Shown here: positions 10,814 to 21,440 of the stretch, piece after piece
Position numbering within the stretch: position 1 is the stretch's first letter
How the letters are laid out: every line of letters begins with the position of its first letter
Assembly: GCA_037893225.1 (NCBI GenBank)
Contig: JAZGUH010000945.1
Location: forward strand, 186,001-250,000
Direction of reading: 5' to 3'
DNA from: Hippasteria phrygiana
Lineage: Eukaryota; Echinodermata; Asteroidea; Valvatida; Goniasteridae
DNA length: 64,000 nucleotides
Notes under the pieces: model-generated
Told to the model about the DNA's origin: nothing
The model's database searches: none
What the model saw: the letters and a program-made list of their open reading frames with translations, nothing else
Position numbers and translations under genes: made by a program

Positions 10814-11468
10814 TATACAAATAATGAATGTTTATGAGTACAATGGTAAGAATAATTTTTATGAGGTGACAGATTGAATGTTCCATTCCACGAGGCGAAG
10901 CCGAGTGGAATGGAACATTCCATCTGTCACCCCATGAAATTATTCTTAACACTGCACGAATGTGAAACATTCATTATTTGTTTTATACAATGCCTGAATA
11001 AATCCTCGACAGATTGCATGCATGGTTTTCTTTGTGTACAACGTGGCGTTTAACTTCTCAGTCCCGCATAAAACCACGACAAAAAGTGGTCCAGTTCCAA
11101 ATCAGTTAAAGCTTTAATTGTTGTTCCTGCGTGTCTTGCAAATTCATCTTGTCTCTTTGTGTTAGCAGCATCAGCATCGCTTTCGTCGTCTGTTAGAACA
11201 AACCGTGGTTCGGAAACACCGAATGACAGCCTAGACTGGTTTCCGGTCCCCATATGTATATAATATACATTTGATGTCCGAAGGACAATGGAGGGATCGG
11301 AAACCAGTCGGTTGTAGCGGCACCAACAGTGACTGTGAAATTAGGGAACATCGCAAGCCCCTACTTATGTGCGATGTAACTTCGCGCCGTGCGATGGGAC
11401 GAATAATTCAATGCACGTGATTGACGATCCACCTATCGGATGACGGGGGTTTATTCAGGCGTTGTATA
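10814..11468. mobile_element. TIR element with recombinase-like fragment, copy 1
   Basis: Begins TATACAAATAATGAATG. A hairpin follows (gaatgttccattccac / gtggaatggaacattc, 10877-10921). At 10984 an end TATACAATGCCTGAATAAAT recurs, mirrored by ttTATTCAGGCGTTGTATA at 11450-11468. The copy at 58614-59281 has the same layout. The minus strand (11050-11253) encodes a shortened relative of the protein fragment in that copy. Either one composite element or a hairpin MITE joined to a second element. Confidence 0.75.
11050..11253 (-). pseudogene. Fragment of Crypton/KIAA1958-type recombinase N-domain, copy 1
   Basis: Minus-strand frame containing PRFVLTDDESDADAANTKRQ, DEFARHAGTTIKALTDLELD and FYAGLRS, then stop. 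It is a deleted version of the 58853-59248 frame: the segment between the NTKRQ and DEFARHA motifs is missing. The pattern (R-F-V, D-D-E, N-T-K-R, ...L-x-R-F-Y-x-x-x-R) resembles the N-terminal domain of DUF3504/Crypton-derived proteins such as KIAA1958. The catalytic tyrosine-recombinase domain is absent. Not functional as seen. Confidence 0.55.
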
Positions 11469-11589
11469 ATGGCAACCCTGGAATGGCAACCCTGGTACTC
11501 ATACACGTAGTTCTGATCTGCCTTACACAGTAACCAGCTTGCACTTCAGTTTTTCTTTGATAGCAAGATGCTGCACATTGAAGGACACA

Positions 11590-11700
11590 TGTACCATAAT
11601 TGGAGTCAGGCTGGTCTAGTGGTACTTTATTCGCCTTCCACCACTGCGACCCGGGTTCGAATCCCACCAATGGGATGTTCAAATGGCACATGACATGTAC
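11590..11700 (+). mobile_element. tRNA-derived SINE-like copy (type S2)
   Basis: Contains an A-box-like tggtctagtgg and a perfect B box ggttcgaatcc at tRNA-like spacing, but the arms do not fold into a full tRNA. Most likely a SINE head. Confidence 0.6.
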
Positions 11701-12340
11701 AGTTGAAACAACTCCCCCTCCTATCAAAGTTGCACTTTTCTGGCTTTGAAGACAGGCATGAAGCACTGTGCGTGCACGTGCTACAATATTCAGTGTGTAG
11801 CAAGATGTGTTTGTAACTGTCATTTGCTCTTTACAGTACTTCACTTCCAACTCATACTAACCACACATGTATATGTATGTCACTTCCAAACAGGATGATC
11901 CACATCACAACAGTCAGCAATTGTTAACCCTTATTTGAAAGTTGACAGCCCATCCGCCGTTAAGACAAACATGAAACCCTGTGAAACCGGCACACTTACA
12001 TTGTGTCTGTCATGCAGTTAGCCTACACTTCCGACGCCAACTACTTTCGTGTCACACTGGCAAATGGGTGCATGCAGATCCTTGATTGATCACAACATAA
12101 TATCAGGCTTTCAAGTATTCCTACTTTTCCTACTCTTTCCTGAGTTCCTTGCTCCTACTTTTTTCTTGAAATTTTTACTTTACCCTACTTTTTCCTGCTT
12201 TTTGTCCCCAAACTCCGAAAAATTGATTCTCATTGATTTTAGATGCTGTCACATGAAAATCAAACAATGAAGAGCTTGGGTGCAGGAGTACTGCAACTTC
12301 TAAGAGCTTAGTTGAGGATGGAGCACAAGTGTAATGAGTA

Positions 12341-13344
12341 CAGGGGCCGATTTCACTAATGCTTTGCGATCATCGCAAATGCCGAAATCGCTCGCTAAAC
12401 TCAAAACCCATCGCAACTTAGCGATGAATTTTGAAGAACGATTTCACTAATACTTGCGATGAATTTGTTCATCGCAAATAATCAAGTTAGCGATTGATAT
12501 TTTGCGATGCGTTATTAGCGTCCGCAAAGTCTATTTTTCATCGCAAAAAACATTTTCGCCATTTCTATTCACATACGTTGGACGACGTTTTGTAAATATG
12601 GCGAGCTCTAGAGAGAGGGTGTTCCGAGATACTTTTGAGAAGTCAAGCGAATGACGCAACAACCAAGTGTTTGACTGTTTGTAGCTCTGCGTTTTTTCCG
12701 CAACTGGATGTGTCTATATACAACTACCTCGGGACATCACGGTATTTCTGAGGCAAGTAGGTCTGTCAGATCATTCACAGGGGGGTACAAGTCCTTGTTG
12801 GCATGAGAGATTGAAAACATTTGCTCAGCACAAAATCAGCTTTGTAATGACATAGGGGCCTATTGGGAAAATTACCGGAACTATATAGGGGCTGTGAAGT
12901 GCTGGGAAACACATTTACATAAACAACTCCAAAATGCAATTAAAACTAAGTTTCTTTTTAGTTCGTTTCTTTCGCGGGAAAAATTATGAATGAGTGTTTT
13001 GCGTACGTGTTGCATATACTAGTGAGGTACGCGCGGGCGAATCGCAAGCTCGCATGTGGTTTCGGGTTACATCCATCATTATAAATGGAGATCAATGGGT
13101 TACATGTTGCGGGAATCCGGTTTTGGCGAACTGCGCATGCTCGAACCACATTCCCACGTGTACTCTGCCTGAATCAGCCTCGTACAATACATTTCTTTTT
13201 CTATTTCGTTATCGCAACAGCGATGGATTTAGTGAAACGAAAAAAACCACGCAATTGCAACGGCGATGGATTTGCGGCTAGCGATGAGTTTGCTGGATGA
13301 ATAGCGATGATCGCAAATTGACTCTTTAGTGAAATCGGCCCCTG
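12341..13344. mobile_element. DNA transposon with CAGGGGCCGATTTCACTAA ends
   Basis: Left CAGGGGCCGATTTCACTAA and right TTAGTGAAATCGGCCCCTG are perfect inverted copies 1004 bases apart. Next to both lie many GCGAT/ATCGC motifs (gcgatcatcgcaaat; gatgatcgcaaatt). The interior includes a piece reading aaatatggcgagctctagag followed by weakly open sequence, with no recognisable transposase. No clear target duplication. Superfamily undetermined. Confidence 0.8.
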
Positions 13345-14964
13345 AACAAGCCAAATGAGGCTTGGGATGCTGTGGACATGGGAGAGTATCAACGAAATGC
13401 CTTCCAAAGCCCTGTTTTAAAAAAAAATCTTTTGATACTACAATTCTCCTACTTTTTAACCTGGGTCTGTTTGAAAGCCTTCATCTGTGTACGTACGTGA
13501 GACCTTTGAAATTTTGGTAGGGAGTGGATGTGAAAAGCCTAAATGACTATTCATCATGTAAGTCATTCACATGTCCTTGAGATTTGCTTGACACGGTTCT
13601 GCGACACTGTCAACATTTTGGTCAAAAAGCTTCAATTTCAGGATGATTTGTGGTTATTTTTAGTATTGACTGAATTTGCAAGGAAATTGGATCTTCAGGA
13701 GGAAATTGGGAAGCATTACGGTGGAAATGAACATAAAAAAGGGCTGCAAGTGGAGCATTAATCCAGAAAGTCAGAACTTTTGGATATGTGGGCATAAACT
13801 ACATGTACATGTACGGGTCTTCCCATGCAAGGACACACACATGAATCGGTTGTTGATCCAGTCTGCAATAGGTTTTGGAGGAAATGTAGCAATAGCGTTT
13901 GGGAACTGCAATCTCGTCTGCCCCCGATCCAAACTCCAGTTGGGGTGGGGGTGGGGGGGGGGGGTGCTGTTTCTAAACCTGTGCCATGCCCCGAGTCCAA
14001 TTTAAAACTATGGAACAGAGATGGATCATTTTTTATTTTAAGTAAAATTCTGACTTTTGAAATTTTCCCCTGCCAATCTGATTATCTTTTAAATTTAAGA
14101 ATTTTCCTGAAAATGGCATCGCCTTTTAAATATTTCTGCCTGAGTGTAAATGTGGTCTCCTCGACCAGTCATCAGTACAAAATTTCTGCAGTGGAAACAC
14201 ATTAGGCCTGTGATTTTGTTTAACGTTTAAACGTTTGAATAGTTTTAAAAGAAACAACGTTTACTAATCTTCTAAACGTGAAATGAAACTTACACAGCAA
14301 AAATTGGGACCATCCTTTTGAATTTCAAAATAATATCCTGAAGGGGTATTACATGTGTAGTTCTTCAAAAAGGGAAGAACAATAATCAGAACGGTGATTT
14401 TTTTTTAGTTTTAAAAAGTGATTGAATACTTTTTTTCTTTAATCAGATACATGTATGCTTTGTTATGTGAATGGAGAAACTCAAGTGTTTAAATTAATCA
14501 AATACAAAGATAAAAGAACCACCTATTTATATTTTGTTGTATGAGCACATTTGATCTAAATTGAATGTTGATCATTTTAGTCGTGGTCGTGTTGTGTAAA
14601 TTTGTAATGTGCATGCCATGAGTTCAGTTTTAATGTTTTAACGCTTTCAAAATATGGGTTTAAACATGTAGAGAATTTAATTGAAAGTCACAGGCCTAAA
14701 ACAATATACACATGTATATGCCAGCTCTGATTGGACTGGTTTTTGGCTGGAAACATTTTGACCGATTCACCTTCAGGAAGTGTGTCTGTTTTACAAAAGA
14801 CAATGTGTGTGGCAGTTCTGATAATGCTACCGGTACATGTACATGCATTTTTATGTACTTCAAGGTTATATAATACGGAGTGAATAAAAACCCCAAATGT
14901 ATCAAGGTGTGATTTACGATATTTTGCAAAGAAATTATTTTGTATTACGTTATTTTGAAGCTAT
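13345..14964. other. Intron-like sequence, nothing recognised
   Basis: AT-rich with several short open frames (for example 13543-13761 and 13676-14005) that match no family known to me, a short G run near 13950-13965, and an ACATGT patch at about 14833. No exon with both splice sites and homology was found. Confidence 0.45.
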
Positions 14965-15098
14965 TTTCAAAGTGAACAAAGAAAACTGGCAGTGAGTGGG
15001 ATTCGAACCTGCGACCTTGGGAATACCGTACCGGCACTCTACCAACTGAGCCATCTTGCCCTATGTTGGCAGTTTCCCTTGGGGATTGTTTGACCCCC
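14965..15098 (-). mobile_element. tRNA-derived SINE (type S1)
   Basis: Minus strand gives gggcaagatGGCTCAGTTGG-tagag (A box) and ggtcgcaGGTTCGAATCC (B box), then cactgccagttttctttgtt. The same family occurs at 37035, 39300, 44530, 45417, 55518 and 62233. It stops a few bases before a TTAA element. Confidence 0.85.
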
Positions 15099-15104
15099 TT
15101 GAGC

Positions 15105-15294
15105 TTAACCCCTTGAGCCCGGATGATGGCTATAGCCGCCACTTGAAAAATACCACCTCTCCGGTTGATGGCTATACCCGCATTTTCTGCATATTCAATC
15201 CACTGTTCGCTTATTGTGGTCATTACGCTTGGCTGCACAATCCCGTCTGGCATACTAGCACCCCATTATAACACCCCGGCAAAGGGGGGGTTAA
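15105..15294. mobile_element. TTAA-family element
   Basis: TTAA-CCCCTTGAGCCCGGATG at the left and GCAAAGGGGGGG-TTAA at the right, with family text ggttgatggctatacccgca, ttggctgcacaatcccgtct and ggcatactagcaccccatta. piggyBac-like by its TTAA target and CCCCTTG ends. Confidence 0.85.
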
Positions 15295-15494
15295 AATCGT
15301 AACTCATCAGCTTTTTTTTTCAGTACACATGTAGAAATTATCAAATTCTCAAGATGATATGGACCGGATTTTTAAACTACATGAGAAAATATTTGGGTTT
15401 GGTTATTTGTTACTCTTTCTGTATATCAAACATCATAATTAAATTGTTCAATTGTAAATTGATCAGTGGTGTGTTTCTGTCTTTCTATGTTCAG

Positions 15495-15547
15495 TGTATG
15501 ATCCACAGCAAGTCTTCAAGTGTAAAGGAACCTTTGTAGGACATCAG
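15495..15547 (+). CDS. TRAF7: TRAF7 exon: linker into WD40 blade 1
   Basis: This 53-base internal exon of TRAF7, an E3 ubiquitin ligase, starts after the acceptor ...ctatgttcag and ends before gtaaga. Its first two bases finish a codon split by the intron; the rest reads YDPQQVFKCKGTFVGHQ. That matches the segment of animal TRAF7 that joins the coiled coil to the first WD40 blade, ending in the G-H pair of blade 1. It splices in phase 0 to the next exon (GPVW...). The exon before it, encoding the end of the coiled coil, was not found in the 15.4 kb upstream, so that intron is probably very long or the exon lies outside the window. It is too short to appear in a minimum-length ORF search. Identity rests on the recognised protein text and on its fit with the following exon. 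Confidence 0.93.
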
Positions 15548-16417
15548 GTAAGAATTTGCAGAGTATATGCAGAGTATTTACCGTAATAAATGTAAAACCT
15601 GCCTCCCTTGGTGATTTCCAGTTCGTTCCATTATTAGGGTGTGCATTTGTCTTCTAAACTGGTTCAACTGACTTAATATGTACATGTACATATATATGTA
15701 CATATATATATACATGTACCTGTCTTTTGAAATACATAGGGTTCAGAGCTGAACATTTAAATAAACATTAATTCAAATCAATGTATTCATATTCATTCAT
15801 ATTCATATTTATTTGCACTTAATCCAAAAAACAAACAAAAGATTTACAGTCATAGTAGATAAACGGATACGATTAAGCGGTGGGCTTCTCCAGAAAGCAA
15901 GCTTGTCAAGTAGAAAAGCCCTTGACGTGTAGAAAAAAAGAAATTTTCATGGTAAATAGAAATTACACTGGTTCCATTAAACTACATGTACACACAAAAA
16001 TAAACTTATGTTACACGTATAAAATGACAAGGACCAACACAAACAGGACAAACCAAGGACAAGTACGGTAAAGCAACAAAAGCTACATAGAGGATCATTC
16101 AAGGAATCTGCACACAGCTGATTAGTAATCTAGGCAGGACTTGCATCAAATCGTACAAGGTGATGTCACCTACATGTGTATGTTATGTCACTAATGTTGG
16201 AGAAATCACACAAAAAGTGTTCAAAAATATTATTTTACCAAATATTTAGATCTAATTTAGTAAAAGAAGAGATTTGTTACCCACAATATATGCAGCATGC
16301 AATCCAAACATAAAAAGCATATTTGGAAATGTTATGACTTTTGTCTCTCTTGCTGTGGAATTGCCCATATTGATTTCGGTGAAGCTCATCATACACATGT
16401 ACATGTATTTCCAACAG

Positions 16418-16569
16418 GGTCCAGTCTGGTGCTTGTGCGTGTATGGTGATTATCTCTTCAGTGGCTCCTCTGATAAAACTATCAAGGTGTGGGACACCTG
16501 CACTAGCTACACTTGCCAGAAAACATTGGAAGGACACAACGGCATCGTGCTGGCACTATGCACTCATGG
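16418..16569 (+). CDS. TRAF7: TRAF7 exon: WD40 blade 1 and start of blade 2
   Basis: This 152-base exon lies between ...tttccaacag and gtgaga. It begins in phase 0 with GPVWCLCV, continues through [14 protein letters not shown] (the strand c/d end of blade 1 with the W-D pair) and enters blade 2 with [14 protein letters not shown]. It ends with two bases of a Gly codon completed by the next exon. In TRAF7 the WD40 propeller binds partners such as MEKK3 (established for the vertebrate protein). Compared with my recollection of human TRAF7, the loop after VY is about two residues shorter. A readable minus-strand frame over the same bases is a shadow. The 870-base intron before it holds one ACATGT-rich patch and A-rich sequence, but no recognisable gene. 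Confidence 0.96.
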
Positions 16570-16684
16570 GTGAGAGATTGGATCTGTCTTTGTAGTGATG
16601 AAATCACGTATATTATGAAGTCATAGTTTACATGTGGTGCCCATCGACTTCCCAACTTTCATCAAGTACATCTAGTTTTAGTAT

Positions 16685-16935
16685 CCAGAAAGTGAATACC
16701 TCAATCCTCCAAAATACCCTTGCAGTTTTGGAGGCTTTGGAGGATTGGGGATGAATGGTATTTCAAGAACAAAATAATTTTGGAGGATTGAGGATGAATG
16801 GTGTTTTAAGCAGAGGATTTTGGAGGATTGAGGATGATTGGTGTTTAAAGCACAGGAGGATTTTGGAGGATTGAGAATGAATGCATTTTTTGGGGCAGGG
16901 CAATCAGAGGATTTTGGAGGATTGAGGATGGTTCC
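16685..16935. repeat. GGATTTTGGAGGATTGAGG minisatellite
   Basis: Four to five diverged units of ttttggaggattgaggatga plus spacer (atggtgtttaaagc). The minus strand reads LNPPKSS repeats, which is an artefact. Related short text recurs in other introns (22195-22225, 60660-60680). A pyrimidine-rich stretch (about 16960-17260) follows. Confidence 0.85.
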
Positions 16936-17482
16936 TAGCAAAAAGGGTCTAGGGTGTTGGGGTTAAACTCTCTTCATTTTCCCCTATTGTCCTGTCAAAC
17001 CCTCTTGGCTTCTTGCCTGTTTTGATGTCTTCCCCTTTCACTTTACACCTTGCCACATCCCTTTGTTCCTTCCATTGCCTAATTATCACCTCCTGTTAAC
17101 CCCTCCTTTTTTGCCACACTCCTTTATTCCAAGCTTCATCCCTCCCATCTCAATCCCTCTTTTATCCTCACCCAAACCACACTTCTTTGTTTCTTGCTGT
17201 CCCATCCCCTCTCTTTACTCCCTACTGCAACTCCTCCTTAATATTGTTCAGAAGTTTTGCCAAACCTCTAGTTGAGCTTCAAACTCATTCATCTGCACAT
17301 TGGCACGTGTACAAATACCTTTAATATCGGCAATGCCATATTTCCATGAATCATGTGATTTTTTTTTACAGTGTCTTGAAATTGGTCTTTTAGGTCAAAA
17401 AGGTGTAGTCCAGATATTAGGCCCTAAAATTTGATACCAAAATGACTCGGACTGAACAAAATCTCAATTTTGTTTTATACAG

Positions 17483-17522
17483 AAACCGATTGTTCAGTGG
17501 ATCCGCAGACTGCACTGTGATC
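17483..17522 (+). CDS. TRAF7: TRAF7 micro-exon: end of WD40 blade 2
   Basis: This 40-base exon sits between ...gttttatacag and gtgagt. Its first base completes the split Gly codon of the previous exon; the rest reads NRLFSGSADCTVI, the c strand of WD40 blade 2. It ends in phase 0, directly before the V-W codons that open the next exon. This short piece is what makes the upstream GG|G split and the downstream VWN start join into one continuous blade, and it matches the order of residues in TRAF7 of other animals. The preceding 913-base intron contains a GGATTTTGGAGGATTGAGG-type tandem repeat and a strongly pyrimidine-rich stretch (about 16960-17260). Confidence 0.94.
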
Positions 17523-18511
17523 GTGAGTAGAAATCTTGCTGTTTTTTTCTCTGATCAGCAGATTCATTTTATACATAATAATCTACTCTATCTAGTTGGA
17601 GTAAAACATTAATGCAGCCTTGATAACAAGAAGTCATCTGATTTATAATTTGTCCATTCAGTGGTGTGAATATGTTTCCAGAAGTACATGTAGAGTGGTG
17701 TTGAATTTTTTGTGCATTCAGATTTTTCACCCCTGAAAAATATTTTTTAAAAGGTGTGGGGGGGTGGAATCAGGAAATTGGTGGCATTGGTGAAAAAAAT
17801 ACCAATATAGACAAATTTTTAAGTAGGCTGTATCGACGAATCCTGAATTGACAAAAAATAACATCGATCTGCACACTTTGGGGTGTGACTAAGAGGCTCT
17901 CTGTGCTGAACAACTTACTATGCTGAATGTGCGCTGTGCTGCCATTTATGGCGTGATTCATTCATGCATGAATGCATCTGTTGGATAGAACTGTGTTTGT
18001 TTAGCACTTAGAGCCTCGCTTTCAACCCGGAAATATGCAGACGGGGCTAATGTGAAGTTCGTCCAGGCATTTGGACCTTGTGAAATGTGACAAGCATCAT
18101 GCCATTAACCCTAACAGTACTCAACCTGTCAAAACCCAACAGCATGTTTGGTTGGAATCTGTTAGGATGGGTACTGGACCCCCAAACTGATAGTCTTTTA
18201 CACTGAGTTTGGTATACCACCAGAATCAGAGTCCAACAGTTTGTGTGTACAGTTTACCATATGGTGTTGGAATTTGATGGGTTGAGGAAGGTTTCTAGTA
18301 AAAAATGCTTAGAGAGTTAGGGTTAACCCTAATCCCCTAGGCATTTTTACGAGGAGGCTTCCTCAACCTGTCAAAATCCAACACTTAGACAAATTGGGGC
18401 ATCAAAGCTCCATATGTATTAAAGTAATGGTGCCAAGGCGATACAGTCCTTAACCCATCAAAATTAGACAAAACCTGCTGTTGAAGTTTGTAAGACTTGG
18501 GGTAGTTAGGG
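17523..18511. other. TRAF7 intron 3, first part
   Basis: Contains one arm-like relative of the 23806-24040 fold-back element (about 17890-18060: gcatgaatgcat, cgctttcaacccgga) and low-complexity text with ttaaccctaa and cctgtcaaaatccaac motifs. No gene. Confidence 0.6.
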
Positions 18512-19307
18512 TTAAAGATGTACTGTCCCCTGCACTTCAAAATAATCGTTTTTGTTTCCTTCTAAATATTTTCTCCTTTTTGAACATCTGCAACCCTCCA
18601 AAACTGCTTTTATTCTTGGTTGGTTTCCTGCATCTAATCCACTCAAAGATATGCCCGAATTATTGTCGGGCCGACAACTATTTGATGTCTATAATTATTC
18701 AATAATTAAAGAAGATATTGATTGCTGAGAAGTCTGCGTCATTTTGAAGTTTTATGTAGATTGCATTTTGAAAAATAAAACGGCCAATTATTTCTGCCAT
18801 GAAATAAAAAAAAATTACTTTTGAAAGCTGTTTTTATCAAGTTCCTCTTGAGCAGCATAGTCCGCTGGTGCCATTTATCTAAAAGTCATTGCTACGGGCA
18901 GCAAACAAATCTGACGTCATAACCCGAACTCCCTTTTGTGCCTAGTGGTCGACACAAAAGGGGAGTTCTTGTCATGACGTCAGATTTGTTTGCTACCCGT
19001 AGCAATGACTTTTAGACAAATGGTACCAGCGGGCTAGAGGGGACTTGAAAAAAATAGCTCTCAGTAGTCACTTTTTGTTATTTCATGGCGAAAATAATTG
19101 GCTTTTTTTTTTACAATACACAAACTACATAAAACTACAAAATGACGCAGACTTCTCTCAGCAATCAACAGCCTAAACATGGATGCATTTTTTTCATTCA
19201 ATGTCTCATTCTAAAGTGACTATCTTTGTATTGCTAGAAAAGTAGCAATTTAAAAAAAATATTTTTCAGGGTAAAACTCGAAAAGAGCACAGACAGTATA
19301 TCTTTAA
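18512..19307. mobile_element. Large fold-back element
   Basis: About 800 bases that are inverted around a centre near 18947. Outer ends ttaaagatgtactgt (18512) and acagtatatctttaa (19307) are imperfect complements. The inner arms are longer and better matched: ttgattgctgagaagtctgc versus gcagacttctctcagcaatc, and gtcattgctacgggcagcaa versus ttgctacccgtagcaatgac. No coding content; a fold-back or MITE type. Confidence 0.8.
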
Positions 19308-19932
19308 ACTAGTTTCACACACCAACTAAAAAGAAATAAAATACTGTTTATACATGTAGTTTGTAATTGTATCAATGCTTTATCCCCGATTGTTTTTCAA
19401 TGCCTGAATATTTAGGGGATATTATCCTTGGGACTGTTTTTACAATATCAAAAAGCTGAGTATTTTTTATGAAAGTCTCCCCATACAAGGCTAAAGGCCA
19501 CTCTCGTTGAAAGGGCTGCAACAGAGGTGATGGGACTTGAATGTTTGCATGGTGGATATGAACAAAGTGTAGAAGGTTTGAGGTGACAGGGTTGCCTATA
19601 TGTGACATGTTCCTATGAAATGGGGATAAAGTAGCAACATTTGAAAATCAAGATTATGGTATTTCCTGAAAGTACAGGTTAAAGCTTTAATTTGATATAT
19701 TGTGTATTGTGGTATCTTATTCCGAGCCCCTGATACAACCTGTTATAGTTATCAGAGTCTTGACCCCTTGTTTTGAGAAACTGAAGCTGAAAGTTTGTGA
19801 TTTATGCACATTTTAACCAGAGTTAAAAAAAGAAATCATCCTGAAAAAATATTTCATAAAGAGATTCAGTTTAATATCCTTGGGATATAATAGAATAGGA
19901 CTCTTCAAATATATAGTTGTTAAAATCCCAAA

Positions 19933-19999
19933 ATTGACTTTTCAGTGAAAAATTGTTGTTTTTCACTGAAAAACAACAATTTTTCACTGAAAAGTCAAT
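19933..19999. repeat. Near-perfect 67-base palindrome
   Basis: attgacttttcagtgaaaaa...ttgttgttttt is followed by its exact reverse complement around a 5-base centre near 19966. A third copy of one arm lies at 20002-20033. Confidence 0.9.
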
Positions 20000-20109
20000 G
20001 AAAAATTGACTTTTCAGTGAAAAATTGTTGTTTCTGCTTGCAACTCAGAAAGCCATAGAGCGACCTTATGCTCATTTTGTGCTGTCAGGTCACATATTTT
20101 ACGTTGCCA

Positions 20110-20650
20110 GCCCAACCACCCTTAGGCGAAAAAAAAAACCATGTTTCGCGTCCCCGCCCGCTTCCTTTTTGGAGGCCGCCTGGATTTTCTTTTTATTTTT
20201 ACCACAGAAAAATTATGTATACAAAAACAAAAATGTCAACCAGTCAATCGGAAAATAAATACTTTTTGTTGTTGCTGATATGGTGCTACAAACATACTAA
20301 AAAACACTTTAAATATGTTCAGTTCTCTTGTCCAACATGTCTTTCATTTTTAATGCGTCTTTGAACAGGGAAACACCAACGGTTGCCAGAATTGTTTTTA
20401 AATGACGGCCATCTTGAAAATAAAAAATAGAAAGCCCCTCTTCCTCCCTTTTTTTAAAAATCCCGGACGTGAAACATGTTTGTTTTTTTACTCGGCCTTA
20501 CGGTTTTCCTTGGTCCAGATCTGAATTGAGGATAAATCTTTAATAGATACCACAGAAATTCTCCCAATTTTCAGACCTATAGACCCAGGTTGGGTAGCTT
20601 TCACTGTTGTTGAGACCAACTCACCTCCCTGCTTCGAGTATCCTCTCCCT
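20110..20650 (-). repeat. Interspersed repeat family R4, longest copy
   Basis: Minus strand gives gggaggtgagttggtctcaa, gacctacctaac-like text, ggtctgaaaattgggagaat and gaaaaccgtaaggccgagta. It shares these with 24935-25060, 26655-26860 and 29930-30165. Inside, ttaggcgaaaa...ccatgtttcgcgtcc (20122-20153) and ggacgtgaaacatg...ggccttac (20465-20501) are inverted to each other, suggesting a transposon. Confidence 0.7.
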
Positions 20651-20790
20651 CCTTCACCCCTGGATTTATGCCTATGCTTCCTCCCATCAAGTTTATTTCT
20701 CTGCACATTCAATTTGTCTTTTGCTCAGAGTTTCACCACTGATAGTTTTATGCATCAATTTTTGTAATCGTTATATCTGACTAATCATAG

Positions 20791-20907
20791 GTGTGGAACA
20801 TCGATACATTGGAGCAGGAGAAGACGATTCAAGCCCATGAAAATCCTGTCTGCACGTTGGTAGCCGCCAATAACATGTTGTTCAGTGGCTCCCTCAAAGT
20901 CATTAAG
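20791..20907 (+). CDS. TRAF7: TRAF7 exon: WD40 blade 2 tail and blade 3
   Basis: This exon of exactly 117 bases (39 codons, phase 0 at both ends) runs from ...ctaatcatag to gtaagc. It opens with [20 protein letters not shown] and closes with [10 protein letters not shown]. The V-W-N at the start is the last strand of blade 2 (Asn in place of the usual Asp). The body is blade 3, with H-E-N-P in place of a canonical G-H. The symmetric phase means skipping this exon would delete one blade unit without a frameshift. The following intron is the largest in the window (about 18 kb). A jockey/CR1-like LINE 3' end begins only about 40 bases after the donor site. Confidence 0.96.
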
Positions 20908-20948
20908 GTAAGCTGTCGTAGGTCCACTCAGGTAACTACAGGAAGTAT

Positions 20949-21440
20949 CCTGATGCTATCTTTTACCTTTACAAGACAACTTTACAGCCTCTTATTGAGT
21001 GCTGTTCCCACATCTGGGCTGGTGCTTCTGCTTGTCACTTATTGGATAGAGTACAGAAGTGCATTGTTACTTTGGTTGGAGAAGAGTTGGTCTCATCCTT
21101 ACAATCACTCTCTCACTGGAGATCTGTCGCTACTCTAAGTCTGTTCTACTGGTATTTTCATGGTAAATGCTCCACCGGCTTGTCCGGCTTGGTTCCTTCA
21201 GTTAGGGTGTTTGAGTGTGCAACTCGGCTTGCCTCCTGTTCCCGCCAATATATTCTAGCTGTACGTAGATAGTGCTAATAGCTTTTTCCCTCGTTAAGTA
21301 TCTCTACGGAATTCTTTGCCTGGTGCATGTTACCCTTCATCGTAGGATCTTTCCTGCTTCAAGAGGAATCTTAATTCCTACCTCTTGTATCTTTGATTCT
21401 TTTTCTTTTTGTAGCCATTTTCGGGGCGAACTTGCATAAG
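20949..21440 (+). mobile_element. Jockey/CR1-like LINE 3' end (type B)
   Basis: Best-preserved copy: one frame reads [40 protein letters not shown], then ATRLASCSRQYILAVRR and stop; a later frame gives SLPGACYPSS-like text. This is the C-terminus of a jockey/CR1-type reverse transcriptase. It begins about 40 bases after the TRAF7 donor at 20907. 5'-truncated, inactive. Confidence 0.85.
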
